A stretch of 64,000 nucleotides of DNA, from positions 15,754,592 through 15,818,591 of the forward strand of contig JAMKCF010000007.1 in NCBI GenBank assembly GCA_023634235.1, given 5' to 3'. Source of the stretch: Pisaster brevispinus (taxonomy: Eukaryota > Echinodermata > Asteroidea > Forcipulatida > Asteriidae). Made by a program: the position numbers and the translations under genes. The notes beneath the pieces were generated by a model. That model had not been told where the DNA came from and did not search any database. It saw nothing but the letters and a program-made list of their open reading frames with translations. How positions within the stretch are numbered: the stretch's first letter is position 1; every line of letters begins with the position of its first letter. Shown piece by piece: positions 1 through 12,900 of the stretch.

Positions 1-110
1 GGAGATTTTCAAATTAGTTCATCTTAACATGGAAAGATCGGTTTATATTCAGGAAACTTTCGGCAGAATCAGGGAGAGTTGGCAGCTGTGTTAGAGGTAG
101 CTCCAGGGCC
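1..110 (+). repeat. MITE-like repeat, truncated by the window edge (GCAGAGCTGCCAA family)
   Basis: The segment ends with GGGAGAGTTGGCAGCTGTG. It matches the right half of a roughly 205-bp family whose ends are inverted copies of AGAGCTGCCAA. Other copies are at 2595-2803, 10038-10281, 43005-43090 (partial) and 57166-57365. No coding capacity. Confidence 0.7.
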
Positions 111-834
111 AAATTTCAAGAGCTGCTCAAAGAATTGGTAGAGCTGACAAAAAAGTCATGGACAGGGTTCATGTTTTGTGTGATCCACCATATACAATGT
201 ACATGACATAACAAACCTGTGAAAGTTTAGGCTTAACCCATTATATAAGTCAGAAGAAAATAGTAATCAAAAACATGCACAATTTTTAGCATGTGAACAC
301 GTTGTCCTTAATTTTGGTTGTAACAACCGAAACCAGCTGTTGCAGTTTTTTTTTTTAAGGTTTTCAGATACAGTTTTCTACAAAATGATTTCACGTTAGA
401 GGGAAATATTTCACAGAAAAAAGTAACTCTAGTATAAACTTCATAATCAGAAATCTGTCAGACTAAAATTAAACAATGGTGTGTTTTTACTTACCAATTC
501 TGTAAAAAAAACTTTAGGCAAAGAATGTTGCTTGAAATTTGTCAGCCCAAAGGTACAAAGGTAGGGCCTTACTTTGGAAAATTACCCCCGAAAAAGAAAT
601 TGCTTGGTGTTTATCGGAAAGCCTACTTGTTATAAAGATGGTAATGGCAGTAAGCATCCTGCAAAATTTGTCTAGGGCTATTGATTGGGAGAATGACATT
701 TCAATTTTTGAATTTGCCTGGGGGAGACCTAAATGATAAGCATACAGTGGCACTTGTCATTATGTATATTGTCTGTCATTGGTTTCGGGTGGATTTTTCT
801 ACCACTTGATGAGCAATATTTTCTGTTGCCTCAC

Positions 835-991
835 CTCTGAGTAATACTTCTCATGTAATAGTAGATACGGTAAGAGCCATCGTCTTAGGCACCACACAAC
901 GCTCCGGCCGACTTGGGGACTGAGAACCTCGGCTAGATCTGAAGACGCTTGCCTCTCCACCTCCGCTAAACGCAGAACTACTGATGTTAAC
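835..991 (-). CDS. XPO4: XPO4 exon 14 (last exon inside the window)
   Basis: This 157-nt exon starts one base into an Arg codon and encodes [20 protein letters not shown], then [16 protein letters not shown] and [10 protein letters not shown]. The acceptor is TTGTTTAG. The donor GAG|GTGAGG is phase 0. No further exon could be found between 1 and 780, so the C-terminal half (about 480 residues in vertebrates) lies left of the window. Confidence 0.94.
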
Positions 992-3900
992 CTAAACAAA
1001 GAAGATTGAGACAGTCAGTTTCCCTTGTGGTTTTACTACTCGACATTTGAAATAAAAAGCTCTGCATAAATGTACATGCTGTAAAAAATAATGAGCAAAT
1101 ACCAGCACCATGAGGGCCCGTCTGTGACAGATAGCAGTGTTATAAAAGTTTTCATCAGCATGATTATCTTGAAATGTACATGTATAGCGAGTGGCTGAGA
1201 TGGGAGTTGCTTCTTACCTAACTACTTTATCTACTTTATCGTCTACTAGGAACGGCTGGGTTATATTGACTGAAGACGTCAGTGCGTGTAGGGTCTTCTG
1301 CACATCAACGTGAGCGGACTCTGTGATGGAGAACTTCATGATGGCTGGAGGAATCATGGGCGTCTCCCCCTTGGACTCGTTGGCTAAGATGAACCCTGAG
1401 GTAAGAGAGAGAGAGAGGGAGAGATGCAGAGACTTTACAGGGGCCATGCATACATTGTAGAGTTTCATCTTTGAGAGGGCAAGACCATTTTCGTTTTGCA
1501 AAGGGCACTTCCATTGGAAAGTTTATTGGACATTTTTAAAGGGGCACCAAAGCCAAGGCCAGGGGCAACAGAGGCCATGGCCTCCGTGGCATCCATGTAA
1601 ATCGAGGCCTGGTCTATAGGAAACTCTTGAAGGGGCACCAAGGCCAAGATCAGGGCAACAGAGGCCAGACTCTGCCTATGATGAAACCTGAGATAAAAGA
1701 GAGAGATGCAGCGACTTTGCTCGTAACTCTAACCAGGCATATTGCAGACTTGGAACTACATCTTTGAGTGGGCATGGCCATGTTAACTTTCCTAAGGGCA
1801 CTTCAAATGCCAGACCTGTGTGTAGTTTCAGGGTTAATGATAATATTACCTCTTACAACTGCTGTGGAATTGTAAACACCCATTCTTAACTTGCTTGACA
1901 GGCCTGTTGAAACAAGCTGTTGATATTCTTGTTTCCTTCATGGGATGCATGTTACTGTACACCCTTAGCTGCAGCTATCTTTGTATTGTACCCAATCAAC
2001 CATATAAATCATGACTATAATCTGTTTTTCATTACACCAAAAAGGGGACCCGACTATTTTTTTGTCCAGCCTCGGTTTGGTGCTGTGGTTTGAATGGGAG
2101 TTGAACTATGATGGCTGCACCGTGAATGAAGCGACGGAGGCGCGTTGTACACACGTACCAGTAATGAGGAGGAGCCAGTGCAGATCCTCGTACAAGCAGT
2201 GCAGTTTCTTCATGTCTAGGTCCATGTTGTGGGTGGAGGCCACCCCGGTCTTGTGATGCTGTAGCTTCAGCAGGTGAGACTGCAGACAGGTCACTCTGTC
2301 CTCTAGGATCCTGAGGTGTCAAGATAGGAACAGAAGAAAGATTCAAGATTAACCTACATAAACAAAAAGTTTAATCGGGGATAAAGATTATTATTTGGTT
2401 TTTATACCCATACACTGATGGGTGTAAAGCACTGTGTACTTTCCCCCCAAGTCCACATTGGTGTATGGGTAAAACCAAATAATATTCCTTATCCCTGATG
2501 CCAATTTAACATCCACTAGATTGTTGCTGTACCCGCTGCTAAAATAATATACGCTTGAAACTGCCTCAGAATAATCAATACTCGGACACTTGTATCAGAG
2601 CTGCCAAAATTTACATCTTGCAATCAGGTAGATTATGTACAACAATCAGGGAGATATTTAGAATTACATTCAACATAATGGGGAAAAATTTTCCAGAATC
2701 AGGGAGATTTTCAAGTTTGTTCATCAGAGCATGGAAAGATTGGGGGTTTTTTTTCAGGGAACTTTTTCTGCAGAATCAGGGAGAGTTGGCAGCTCTGCTG
2801 TACTCGTCCTCACTGGCCCAGGTACTCAAACTTGAGTACTACTTTGTCACCTTAGTACTCGGCAGTTCCTGCAGTAATGGCTTGTTCCTGATTCTAAAAA
2901 ATATTGACCCAAAATTGTAAACTGAAGTCTCATTCAAATTGCGATGTTTAAAGGAAACATTGGACAATGCCTAAGGCCCAGTAAACACCAAGTTAACTAG
3001 GCCCAATTGATATGGCACTGCTCTCCTTAGAATTCTGTGCTTACAGGGTAACGTGAGTGCAGAAAAACTGGGGTAAGCAGTTCCTGAAATGGAGCTCCCG
3101 GTCCTGCCAAGTTTTGAGAGAAAACATTCAGAGCAAACGCTGCTATAGACTCTTCTCAGATGTCGTCACTATTTTATCAATTGCCATGCTGGAGTAATAC
3201 ACGCGCACATCACACACACACACACACACCCAAGTGTGTAAACACCTCCAATCGGGGACCTCCTATTGTCCCTCTTTTGTTTGGACTTTAACTTTTTGGC
3301 AACAGCTCCCATCGGTTTTGTACACAATTTCTAACTGGGGACCTTTACCCAACCGGGGACCCTATTGTCCTCTTTTGTTATAGGTCCCCGGTTTGAATGT
3401 GAAAACAAACTCACACACACACAACCTTACGGATCGGGTTTGTGGGGTCCTGCTATTGTTGTTCTATTGTTTCCTTTTCTAAAGAATTATCTTGTGGGGT
3501 CCATTGTTCCATTGTTGAAAATACCCCACAAGGGCGCTCCCATAAGCCCACACACATACGTGTGTACACACACATTCTCAAAAATGCATCCTTGTGGAGC
3601 ATTCTTTTGTTCTTTCCTTTGTCCCTGCACTTAACAGTTTCCCATAGACTTTGTACATAAATTTCCTTGTGGAGCACCCCGGTCTTTAGAATTTCCATGT
3701 GGAGACCTTTTGTTTTCCCTTTTTTGTTTTGTCCTTGGTCTCCATAAGGTACCGAATATGAGCCCACCGGCAATCGTGGACCCTCCTTTGTTCAACCCTC
3801 CGTGATAGCAACCGTGGACTACAATGTTTTCCTTTGTGATAGCAACTGTGGACCTATTGTCCCTTTTGTTTGAGGTCCCCGGTTTGAATGTGTATACCTA

Positions 3901-6900
3901 CCCACACACACACACGTTACTACACAAGCAAAAACATATCCTACGAAATGCAACAATGGACGGCCCTCCATGTACATGTATGTGCAAAGTGCTTCAGCAG
4001 AGCAGAGCCACCATGTGGCTATAGAAATGTGACGTCACTGAGAAAGGGTCTATAAATCCAATGTCATCTTACTTGGAGAGGAGCGGCAAGCTGTGTTCGG
4101 GGACGGCCCGCCCTAAGGCCCCAATGCTGCCAAGTTGGTCTTCAAATAGCTCCCGATCGTCCTCTTCTACCTCATTGATCTCATCATCTTCTTCAGCCGT
4201 CACGCCGTCTTCCCTCTGTCAACAAGAAGCATCAAATTCAACCATCAAATTAACAAGTGACCAGTCCTCTACAATTTCATATCCACAAGGCCATCTTAAC
4301 AAGTATAGTTTAAACAATCAAGGTGCCCATATGGACACCATGTTGTAGTTTACATGTTAACTCTGCCAGGTTTTATAGTTGTGTACCGCATTGCTTCAAA
4401 ATCAGCGCGCTACGGCAGTTGCCGGTGTGTTGCTTAGACTCAGATTTCACCCAGAATCACTCCGATATGAGCTATTACTGGTTAGTTTATGGTTTTTGCA
4501 AGCAACTGTGCCACAAAGAAATTAAACAACTATCTTTACTCCTTTTCTTGGAGAGTTCCTTAGGAGGAACTTTACACTTCAAGGACAACAGGACTTTTAA
4601 GACAATAGCGGGCGTCCTAATCTCTGGTCCTTTTCTATTGTTCTCGTCGCTGAGAACAATGGTAAAAGGACCAGTGATTGGGACTCTCGCTAGCATCTCT
4701 AAAGTCTCTCATTGCCATCATGCTCTGGTTGTTGCCTCAATGCCCCTCAAAATGTTCGAGTAGAAATTGACATTTTCGTCATAGAATGCCCTTTGAAGAG
4801 GATGGTAATGGGAGACTAATAGTTTAGTTTACAAATGTGCACTGAATACTTGCCGTAATTATTTTTGTATTTCTGATAGTTGACATTTATTTTACATAAT
4901 ATTCTTTCAGTATAGCAGATGTTGGAATAAAAGTAAATACGTTACAATCATGAGTATCTCACGTTGTGTTTAATACAAAAAGTTGATTTTTAGTAGTTTT
5001 ACGGATTTGACTTATTTCAATTTAACTAAAATGTAAATGCTACCTGCATTTACATTTTAGTTAAATTGAATAAGTCAAATAATTTGGGGGGGTGGGTGGG
5101 GGGCAGATGAGCCACGGGGATGCTTGACTTGCCTGGTTGCGGAGTCCATCTGGGGCAGCCAGATGACACTGCAGGTGAAGATTGAATATCTGAGTGGCAT
5201 GAGACTTGAAGAAGCCGTTGGGGAATTTGGAGGAGTTTTCTAGGAGGGTCAGCCAGCATTCCAGAAGCTTGTCATACGCCTCCATGTACTGCTGGTCATC
5301 CTTGTGCATCTGAAAGTATACAGGGAATCAAGAAATCGTCATATCACCTGTTTATCACAGAGGTTATTACAGGCCTTGAACTTCGCTCTTGAAGAGGCAC
5401 AGCGATTTCCCTCTGGTAAGGGGCACTCTATGAGGAAAATGTAAACTTGTATTGGAACTTTGCAAAGGGCACCACAGCAAAAGCACAGAGCACCACGGCA
5501 ATTGCTCTTGGTGCCGTGGGTTATTTCGAGGCCTGTTATTAACAGGCAGATACACGTATACTGTATAGATGCACTTGGCGTGGAGCTGTTAGACAGGCTG
5601 CCCAGACTGTTTCTGAGACACTTTACAAAAGAAGGAATAAGAAGCAACAGATGGAGAGGAAAAATAAATCCGGGGATAAACCCAGATAAACCCAAATTGG
5701 ACTAATATCCCACATGTATTAGGAGCTTTTAAACTTCTTGTATCAAAGTCTCTTACACTCATTGTATTTCTTTGGGCTGAACACAATGTGTAAATTGTAA
5801 ATAGCCCCCTCTTGTGATCGTTTATAACTATGTACAATGTACCATGAAAGTACATGTATGTGCATGTGATATGTAAACGTAGTACAACTTTAGTTTTTGT
5901 AAGAGGACTGTGTGTTAAGTCCAACCCTGAACAAGTCAAGACACATAAAAAAGATAAATTAATAAATATAAAGTAGGAAAATTTCAAAACATAAAGTGTT
6001 TATGTTTACGTCAGAGGAATGTTGCTAAGCAAGAGGACCAGCAACACACAACCAGCCAAGCATGCAAATAGAATTTGAAAAGAAATGATTACATTTTTAT
6101 TTCACTGTGATTTATTGCTCAGTAATATTGGAATACAAATTCACATCCCCCCTGGCCTAAGGTGATCCCTGTATACTTCCACTTCCAAGATTGTATGGTA
6201 AACTTGGGTGTGAAAGCGATCCCCGGTTATACTTTTATGGTTTATGGGTTCTGACTGGCATCCCCGACTGATATTGACAAAATAGGGAGACCCCTAACAT
6301 TAGGGCTAGATAGCTCAGTTGTATAACTACATGTAGTAGAGCGCCGGCGCGTTAATCCGGAGGTGGCTGCTTCAAATCATGTTAAGTCAATTTTCCTTTC
6401 CTCACCCCAAAATTTTAATTAGGCCTACTCGATTGAGAAGTTTCCTCAAAGTTTGGATTTGTAGGCAACTATATAGATCTTGAATCGAAAAACAATGATG
6501 GGCAGTTCAAATACTGAGTAAAATTGGTTCAATCCCCATTCTCATTCTCCACCCTCATAGTCATAGAGGAAGACATTTTCAGAGGAAGGAATTTTCAAGA
6601 AATTCCTTCCTCCATACTTTGACCACTTTGGCAGATTTAATCTGCCCATAGCAGAACACACTGAGAAGGGATGCATGGTACAGCACACACAATACTGGGT
6701 CATGGCACTCAAGCAAAAAACCCCACGGGGCAATTGCATCCATTGACACTACTCCCTTTGTGCAGGCTTCACAACCCCACAGGATATCATCAACATCTGT
6801 TTGTTTTTGGAGGGCAGAGAAGCTGAGAAACCAACACCAACAGCTGGGAGCTATAATGGGGGTAATTGAAAATCTGATATTGGGCACAAGGAAAGTTTGA

Positions 6901-9900
6901 GGCTCGCTCAGCTACGCTCTGATCACAGAGAACCATGCTCTGATGATCCATGTTATCACAAACATTTGTAGCTATGTGCATAGCTCTATGTAAGAATTTT
7001 CTAAATGTTGGACACTGAATTCTTTTTAAGTACTTCAAAAAATGCATGTATAAAAATGCAAAGAAAGTGGGAGAAGTTGTTGGAAGCTGGTTTCGAAGAA
7101 TCCGTCACCTACTGTTTAATGAAAATGTCACCACTCATGACAATGAACATTATCTTAATCCTACATGTGTGCATGGAAACTGCTTTACAAAACTCAACCA
7201 ACGTGTGACAGTGGACACAAGTCCGACCTAGTGTAAGGTCTGGGGCCGATTTTCACAATGAGCTATAAAGATTGATCTTTAATAACTGCCAATCAATCGC
7301 AGTTGCTAAGTAATGTGTGGTGTCACAATACAAATCATACTGACAACTCATCTTAAGATAAATCTTAAGTGCCTTGTGAAATCGAGCCCTGGCAGTTTAA
7401 GGGCTCATGCCGAACCCTCCTGTAGTCTGCAGAGGGACATACCCCCCTCCAGCGTTGCGCGACGTCCCTGTGCTAGAGTCATCGTAACTCCCATTGTTTA
7501 TCGGCACAATGGTTATTTTGTACTTAAGTAGCTGTACGAAATCACACCCAGGAAACATTTCATACACTTCACATCCAAAGGAACCCATCTAAAGAATATT
7601 GACTCTGACAGACCCTAGGCCCAGTGGACTGTCTAAGTTAGTGCATGCACCAACAACAACCCAAGGCAACGACTTTCTAAAAGCACAGATGGCTGACCTC
7701 CTGCAAACCTCAACTTTTGTCCACACAAATTTTACCAGTCGAGCCGATTCTTTTACTGTTTCATCAGAAGTTAAAATAACCATGGGCATACAAACAAAAA
7801 AATGTGTCCATAATCAATCATCATTGTTCAGAACTTCTTTCTCACAATTAAAAAAAAAAAAGAAGTCGATCATGTTTTGGTAATAAATTAAAGTCAGGAT
7901 CATTTCCTTACTGACTGATGTTACCATGGAGGTAGAAAATAGATTTCTACCTCCATGATATGATGTCCATTTAGACACTCCAAAGGCTCCATAGGTTCAC
8001 TCAGTTTTGGATAATCTTCTAACCCCCGATGCAACCATTACATCTGAGTGTGTATAGAATTGTTCTGATACAGTGATACCCACTGCTTCTTTCAGAATTT
8101 GAACTGGCTTGTCATGCCAGCAGACACACTCATTGTTCTAGCGGTTAAAACATAAAGCTCGAGAATGCATGGGTCTTGGGTTTGAATCCCAATGGAGTAG
8201 CCTGTGTTTCTCTGTCTCCCCCCCCCCAGGAACTTGAAATCGCGGAGTATACAATGTACTCTACATGGCTTTCCACAAAATGGTGTAATAGGATGAAACC
8301 AAGATAGTATCCTTTATCCCTGATGCAATTTATAACATCTCGATTATCAAATTGTTTGCGGTTCCGAAACCCATTGCTTGATTCAGGTTTTGAACTGGCT
8401 CGTCACCAACCTTGGTCTAGCGGTTGAGACAAAATACTCTAAATCCCCTTTCACACTACACTTTAATCTGAAGAATCTCCGTGTTGAGGAAAAAAATGAA
8501 CACTGAGATTCTCGGGATTAAGTGGAGCGTTCACACTACACTTTTCAGAGCTACAAATTCACCGGATTTAGGAACCCAAAACTGGCTTAATCCGGGTCAA
8601 AATTAACCCTGCCAAGGACTAGGGTTAACCCACCAATCTGGGTGTTACATGTATTACGAAACTGGGTTAACTTATTCTCTGGGTTAGATAGTGTGAAAGG
8701 AATCTCCAAATCAGTTTTAACCCGTGTAGAAGACTTTTTATACGAGTCGCCAATTACACAGATCAAAGGTAGGCAGTATGAAAAGGACTTAAGTTGCATG
8801 GGTCTTGGGTTTGCATCCCACTGGAGTAACCTGTGTTTCTGTCCCCCCCCAACCCCTCCCCCCCTTGCAGGAACTGGAAAGCATCACCATTGACTACACA
8901 GAGCTTTTCACAAATTGGTGTAAGGGTCCAACCAAAATGTTGTCCTTCATCCCTGATGCAATTATTATAGATCTATTAAAATGTTTGCGGTACCCACTGC
9001 TGCTAGATACAGGGTTCAAATTAGCCTCTCCGTCACCAGGGACACTTGGTGGTCTACTGGTTAAGAAATCTGTGGCAGAATGCGGGGGGGGGGGGGGGGG
9101 GTGGGGTTGGATTCCCGGAGCAGTGTGTAGATATTTGTTCTCTCACAGGAGATGGAAACCACTGAGAATTTACAGTTCTTGTCACACTTTGGCAGAATGG
9201 TAAAACCACGGAGGACCTCAAAAATGTAAAAACCAAAATAATACTCCAATCAAAAACTTACACCATCAACAACCCTAGGGGCCAAATGCTCTTCCTAAGA
9301 AACTATACATGGCCTGATTTGGTGAGTTTTTAGTAACTTTCCCCACCTCGCTCCTTCAATCTACAGCAACCCCCCCCCCCCCCCAACTCCATGGTTCATG
9401 GGTTTATCCCTCTGTGGATTCCACATCGCACAAGGCATCAGTGTAATTTCCAAACAGCCCAGGGCCATGGAATTCAACTCCTTGATCAAGATGAATCTAC
9501 TGGGGATTGATATAACAGACCATAATTTTATCAAAGCCCCTTTTGACATATTTCCGTTTGGGGAAGGTTAAGAGATCTGGCCCCCCTTCTTCTCCCTTTA
9601 CGACCCACGTTTTTTTGGGTTTTTTTTTCGCTAAATGCCGAGAACAAAGAAGCAATTATAGTCCCCGGGAAACCAAAATGTTTGAACTTGATTCCTTTTA
9701 TGATGGATTACCCTCGGAAGAAGGGTTACAGGAAGAAGCACATCAAATTGTAGTTTGTGGTAATTTGTCCCTGTCTACGAGCTCACAATGGAAGAGAGCA
9801 AAGAGGAAATTGATTTTTTGGGGGGTGAGGACCCTTCTGCTGCTACCCTAGAGGTCAGAGGTCATAGATGTGTGACATTAAGGGTAGGGAAGGGCAAGCT

Positions 9901-12900
9901 GTACTACATGGAAATACCACATGGCGTTGGACAGGAACACTACACTTGAAATCTTCCTACAATCTGGCTGATTTCCCACTCTTCTAGTCCATCTGACTTA
10001 ATTATTAGTCATTTTGAAGAGCAAACATTCACATTCACAGCGCTGCCAATATTTGAACCAAAGTCAAAGCTGAAATCATTTGCACCTTGCAATCGGGGAG
10101 ATTCTTTACAACAATCTGTGATATATTTAGAACTATTAGCCTATAGCTTATATTCAAGATAATGGGGAAATGTTTCCATAATCGGGAAGATTTTTCAAAT
10201 TTGTTCACCAGAACAAGAAAAGATTGGTTTATTTTCAGGGAACTTTCTGCAGAATCGGGGAGAGTTAGCAGCTCTGCATCCATAATGATGCTGTAGTTCA
10301 TTATGTTTTGAACTATTATGTTGCTAATTCGGGGATGATGGTTGTTTCCTAATAGTAGAATGATTGATTCCTTGTTTATTAGCAAGCTTTTCAATTAGTT
10401 TACCAATAAGCAAAATTGTCTTGAATTTACAATGTATGCAGTTGAACAATAATGGGATCAGACCACTTCAACTCCAGGAGTCTATGGAGTAATAGTTAAG
10501 GATACATGCACGTTGTACATGACATACCAATACCAATACCTTTATCATTTTGCCACCATCTTGGTCGTGTTCCCTGTATGACTAAATGAATACTGATATT
10601 CATTGAACAGAACAAAAGAAGGAACCAGACTATTTTTTCTTCCAAAGTTTCAGTTTGGTCACAATGATTTGGATTGGAATTTTTTTTAAAATTAGATAGA
10701 TGCGCCATGATAGAGGTCTGTTATCAGCAATGTGGGAATTGCACTATATTAATTGTATTTACAGGAGCCAAATGCTCAGCTTCAGGAAAGTTATCCGCGA
10801 TGCTTGAGCTCACACAGGTCAAATGTCAGCAATGAATCTGCCACAAAATCTTTGTATCGCTCCCGAGGGGGGTACGGAGTAAATCCCCTACCCCAACCCC
10901 TTATTTCATAACATACACTTGTGACATTGTGTCAGTTACACCTTTAGACCTTACCCAATGACACTCAGTCAAAGTCACACACAATAAACCCCCTCTTGTT
11001 CTTCATCATTTTCTGGATACCCATCCCGTTTTTCTTCTTTGCCCCCTCTATTATGGGGGTCACATGTGGTACATGGATAAAGCAACCCCCCCCCCCCCCC
11101 ACCGCCATATGCTCAGCTCAGACTATTTCGGAACTACAGATCAACCTCTGATCACTTAAACACGCACCCTGTCTCCACTTGCTGAGAGACTTACCCTATG
11201 TCCTGGGACCCCAAGTTCTAATTTCAGCCACTCTCCAGTAATCTCACCGAAATTGTTCCAGATTTACGGCCGACATTTTGAAAATCCGTGGAATGAAGCG
11301 GCAGCGCGGAAGTGTATGGACAAAAAAGGTGGTGGGGGTTGGATGAGGTGGTGGTGGTGGTGTACGGTCTACGAACGAGTATAGATAAAGAATGACGGAC
11401 CTGCACCTAAGTCTATGGGTCACTTTCAGGCAAAAGGTCACTTGAATAATCTATGTGCAACGTCGGAAGAGGAACACATTGCAAGTGTTTTGGTTTGAAA
11501 TGCTGAAGAGAAGCAAAGCAAGGGTTCTCCCATACAGCAAGGGTTCTTTCAAAAGAGCAAGGGTTCTTTCAAAAGAGCAAGGGTTCTTTCAATAGAGCAA
11601 GGGTTCTTTCAATAGAGCAAGGGTTCTTCCAATAGAGCAAGGGTTCTTTCAATAGAGCAAGGGTTCTTCCAATAGAGCAAGGGTTCTTTCAATAGAGCAA
11701 GGGTTCTTTCAATAGAGCAAGGGTTCTTTCAATAGAGCAAGGGTTCTTTCAATAGAGTAAGGGTTCTTCCAATTGAGCAAGGGTTCTTTCAATAGAGCAA
11801 GGGTTCTTTCAATAGAGCAAGGGTTCTTCCAATTGAGCAAGGGTTCTTCCAATAGAGCAATGGTTCTCCCACAGAGCACTTGTTCTCCCCATGCATATAT
11901 CTAAGTGTATTTAAGAGTCTTTACCCAGGAATTGCAGCTGGCACACAATAACAAATTTTTATTTTACCTGAAAATCACAGAAACCATCCCCCAAAAAATC
12001 AATTTAAAATGCCCCAGAGTGCACAGTACAAACTTCGAAACCTAAAACAAACAAAAACATTCCTTGTTCAGGTCAGCATTCTTCGGCCAAAACTTGCACA
12101 ATTTCGGTCCAGAATGCCTGACAGTCTCGCAACATCCTACAGAGAACCATGGAAGAACCCTGCTTAGATACATGTAAAGCCAAAAAACAAAAAAAAACAG
12201 TGGCAGTGTCCCAGGCTGAGTAAATGAGCCAAATTTTCAGATTTGTATTGGCAGATTTAATGGAATACAATGTACAACCTGAAAGAAAAAATACCTTACG
12301 GTTGCTTGCTTTGTCTATCAAGAACGTTTATTTGTGGCCGGTGGTTTCTTGGTAAGCAGAGCTCAAATTCATGGATGTGCTAAAAAGCACATCATCAATA
12401 AAATATGCAGTGGCACTTTATGTGCCTAGTCTATTTACTGTTGACCACTTCTCCACTTCACTTGTGTTTGTTTTGCAATTACATACCCATTGACCCCAAT
12501 AATTGGTGGTTTTTCCTCTGTGGAGATAAAGTTCCCACTTAAGTATTGTTATCTCAGTGTGGTTTTACTCATTTCAGGAAGCTGTGAAGTGGGATTTCTC
12601 CCCCCAGAGTCAAGTGGTATTTTCCTAGCCTCTTAGCCAGTTTAATTGTCTCAACCCTTCACAATTGTTTGTGTAAAGTAACCAAGCATTTTGGTCCAAT
12701 TTCATGCCCAATTAAATCTCAATTTATCCCAGTTTAATGGTTAAGGTTTCACAAGTCTTGTTAAGTTGTTGAACACTGTATCATGAAACTCAAAAGAGCT
12801 GGCTGATGAAATAATTACTGGCCAAAGTTATCAAAGTGTTTGAAAAGCACAGAGAGCGGGACCCAATTTCATGGAGCTGCAAACAATTGTGGCTAAACCA

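Noticed and set aside
1..780. A further C-terminal XPO4 exon
   Set aside because: None of the minus-strand frames resembles the expected continuation, and the stretch is partly MITE.
2011..2346. Open frames on both strands over 2.0-2.35 kb
   Set aside because: They are shadows of XPO4 exon 12, whose own frame is fixed by collinearity and splice phase.
4323..4763. 146-codon plus-strand frame
   Set aside because: It overlaps an imperfect foldback in XPO4 intron 10 and has no recognisable domain.
11516..11885. CRISPR-like periodic array
   Set aside because: Units are contiguous with no unique spacers, and the genome is eukaryotic. The same applies to 44524-45740.
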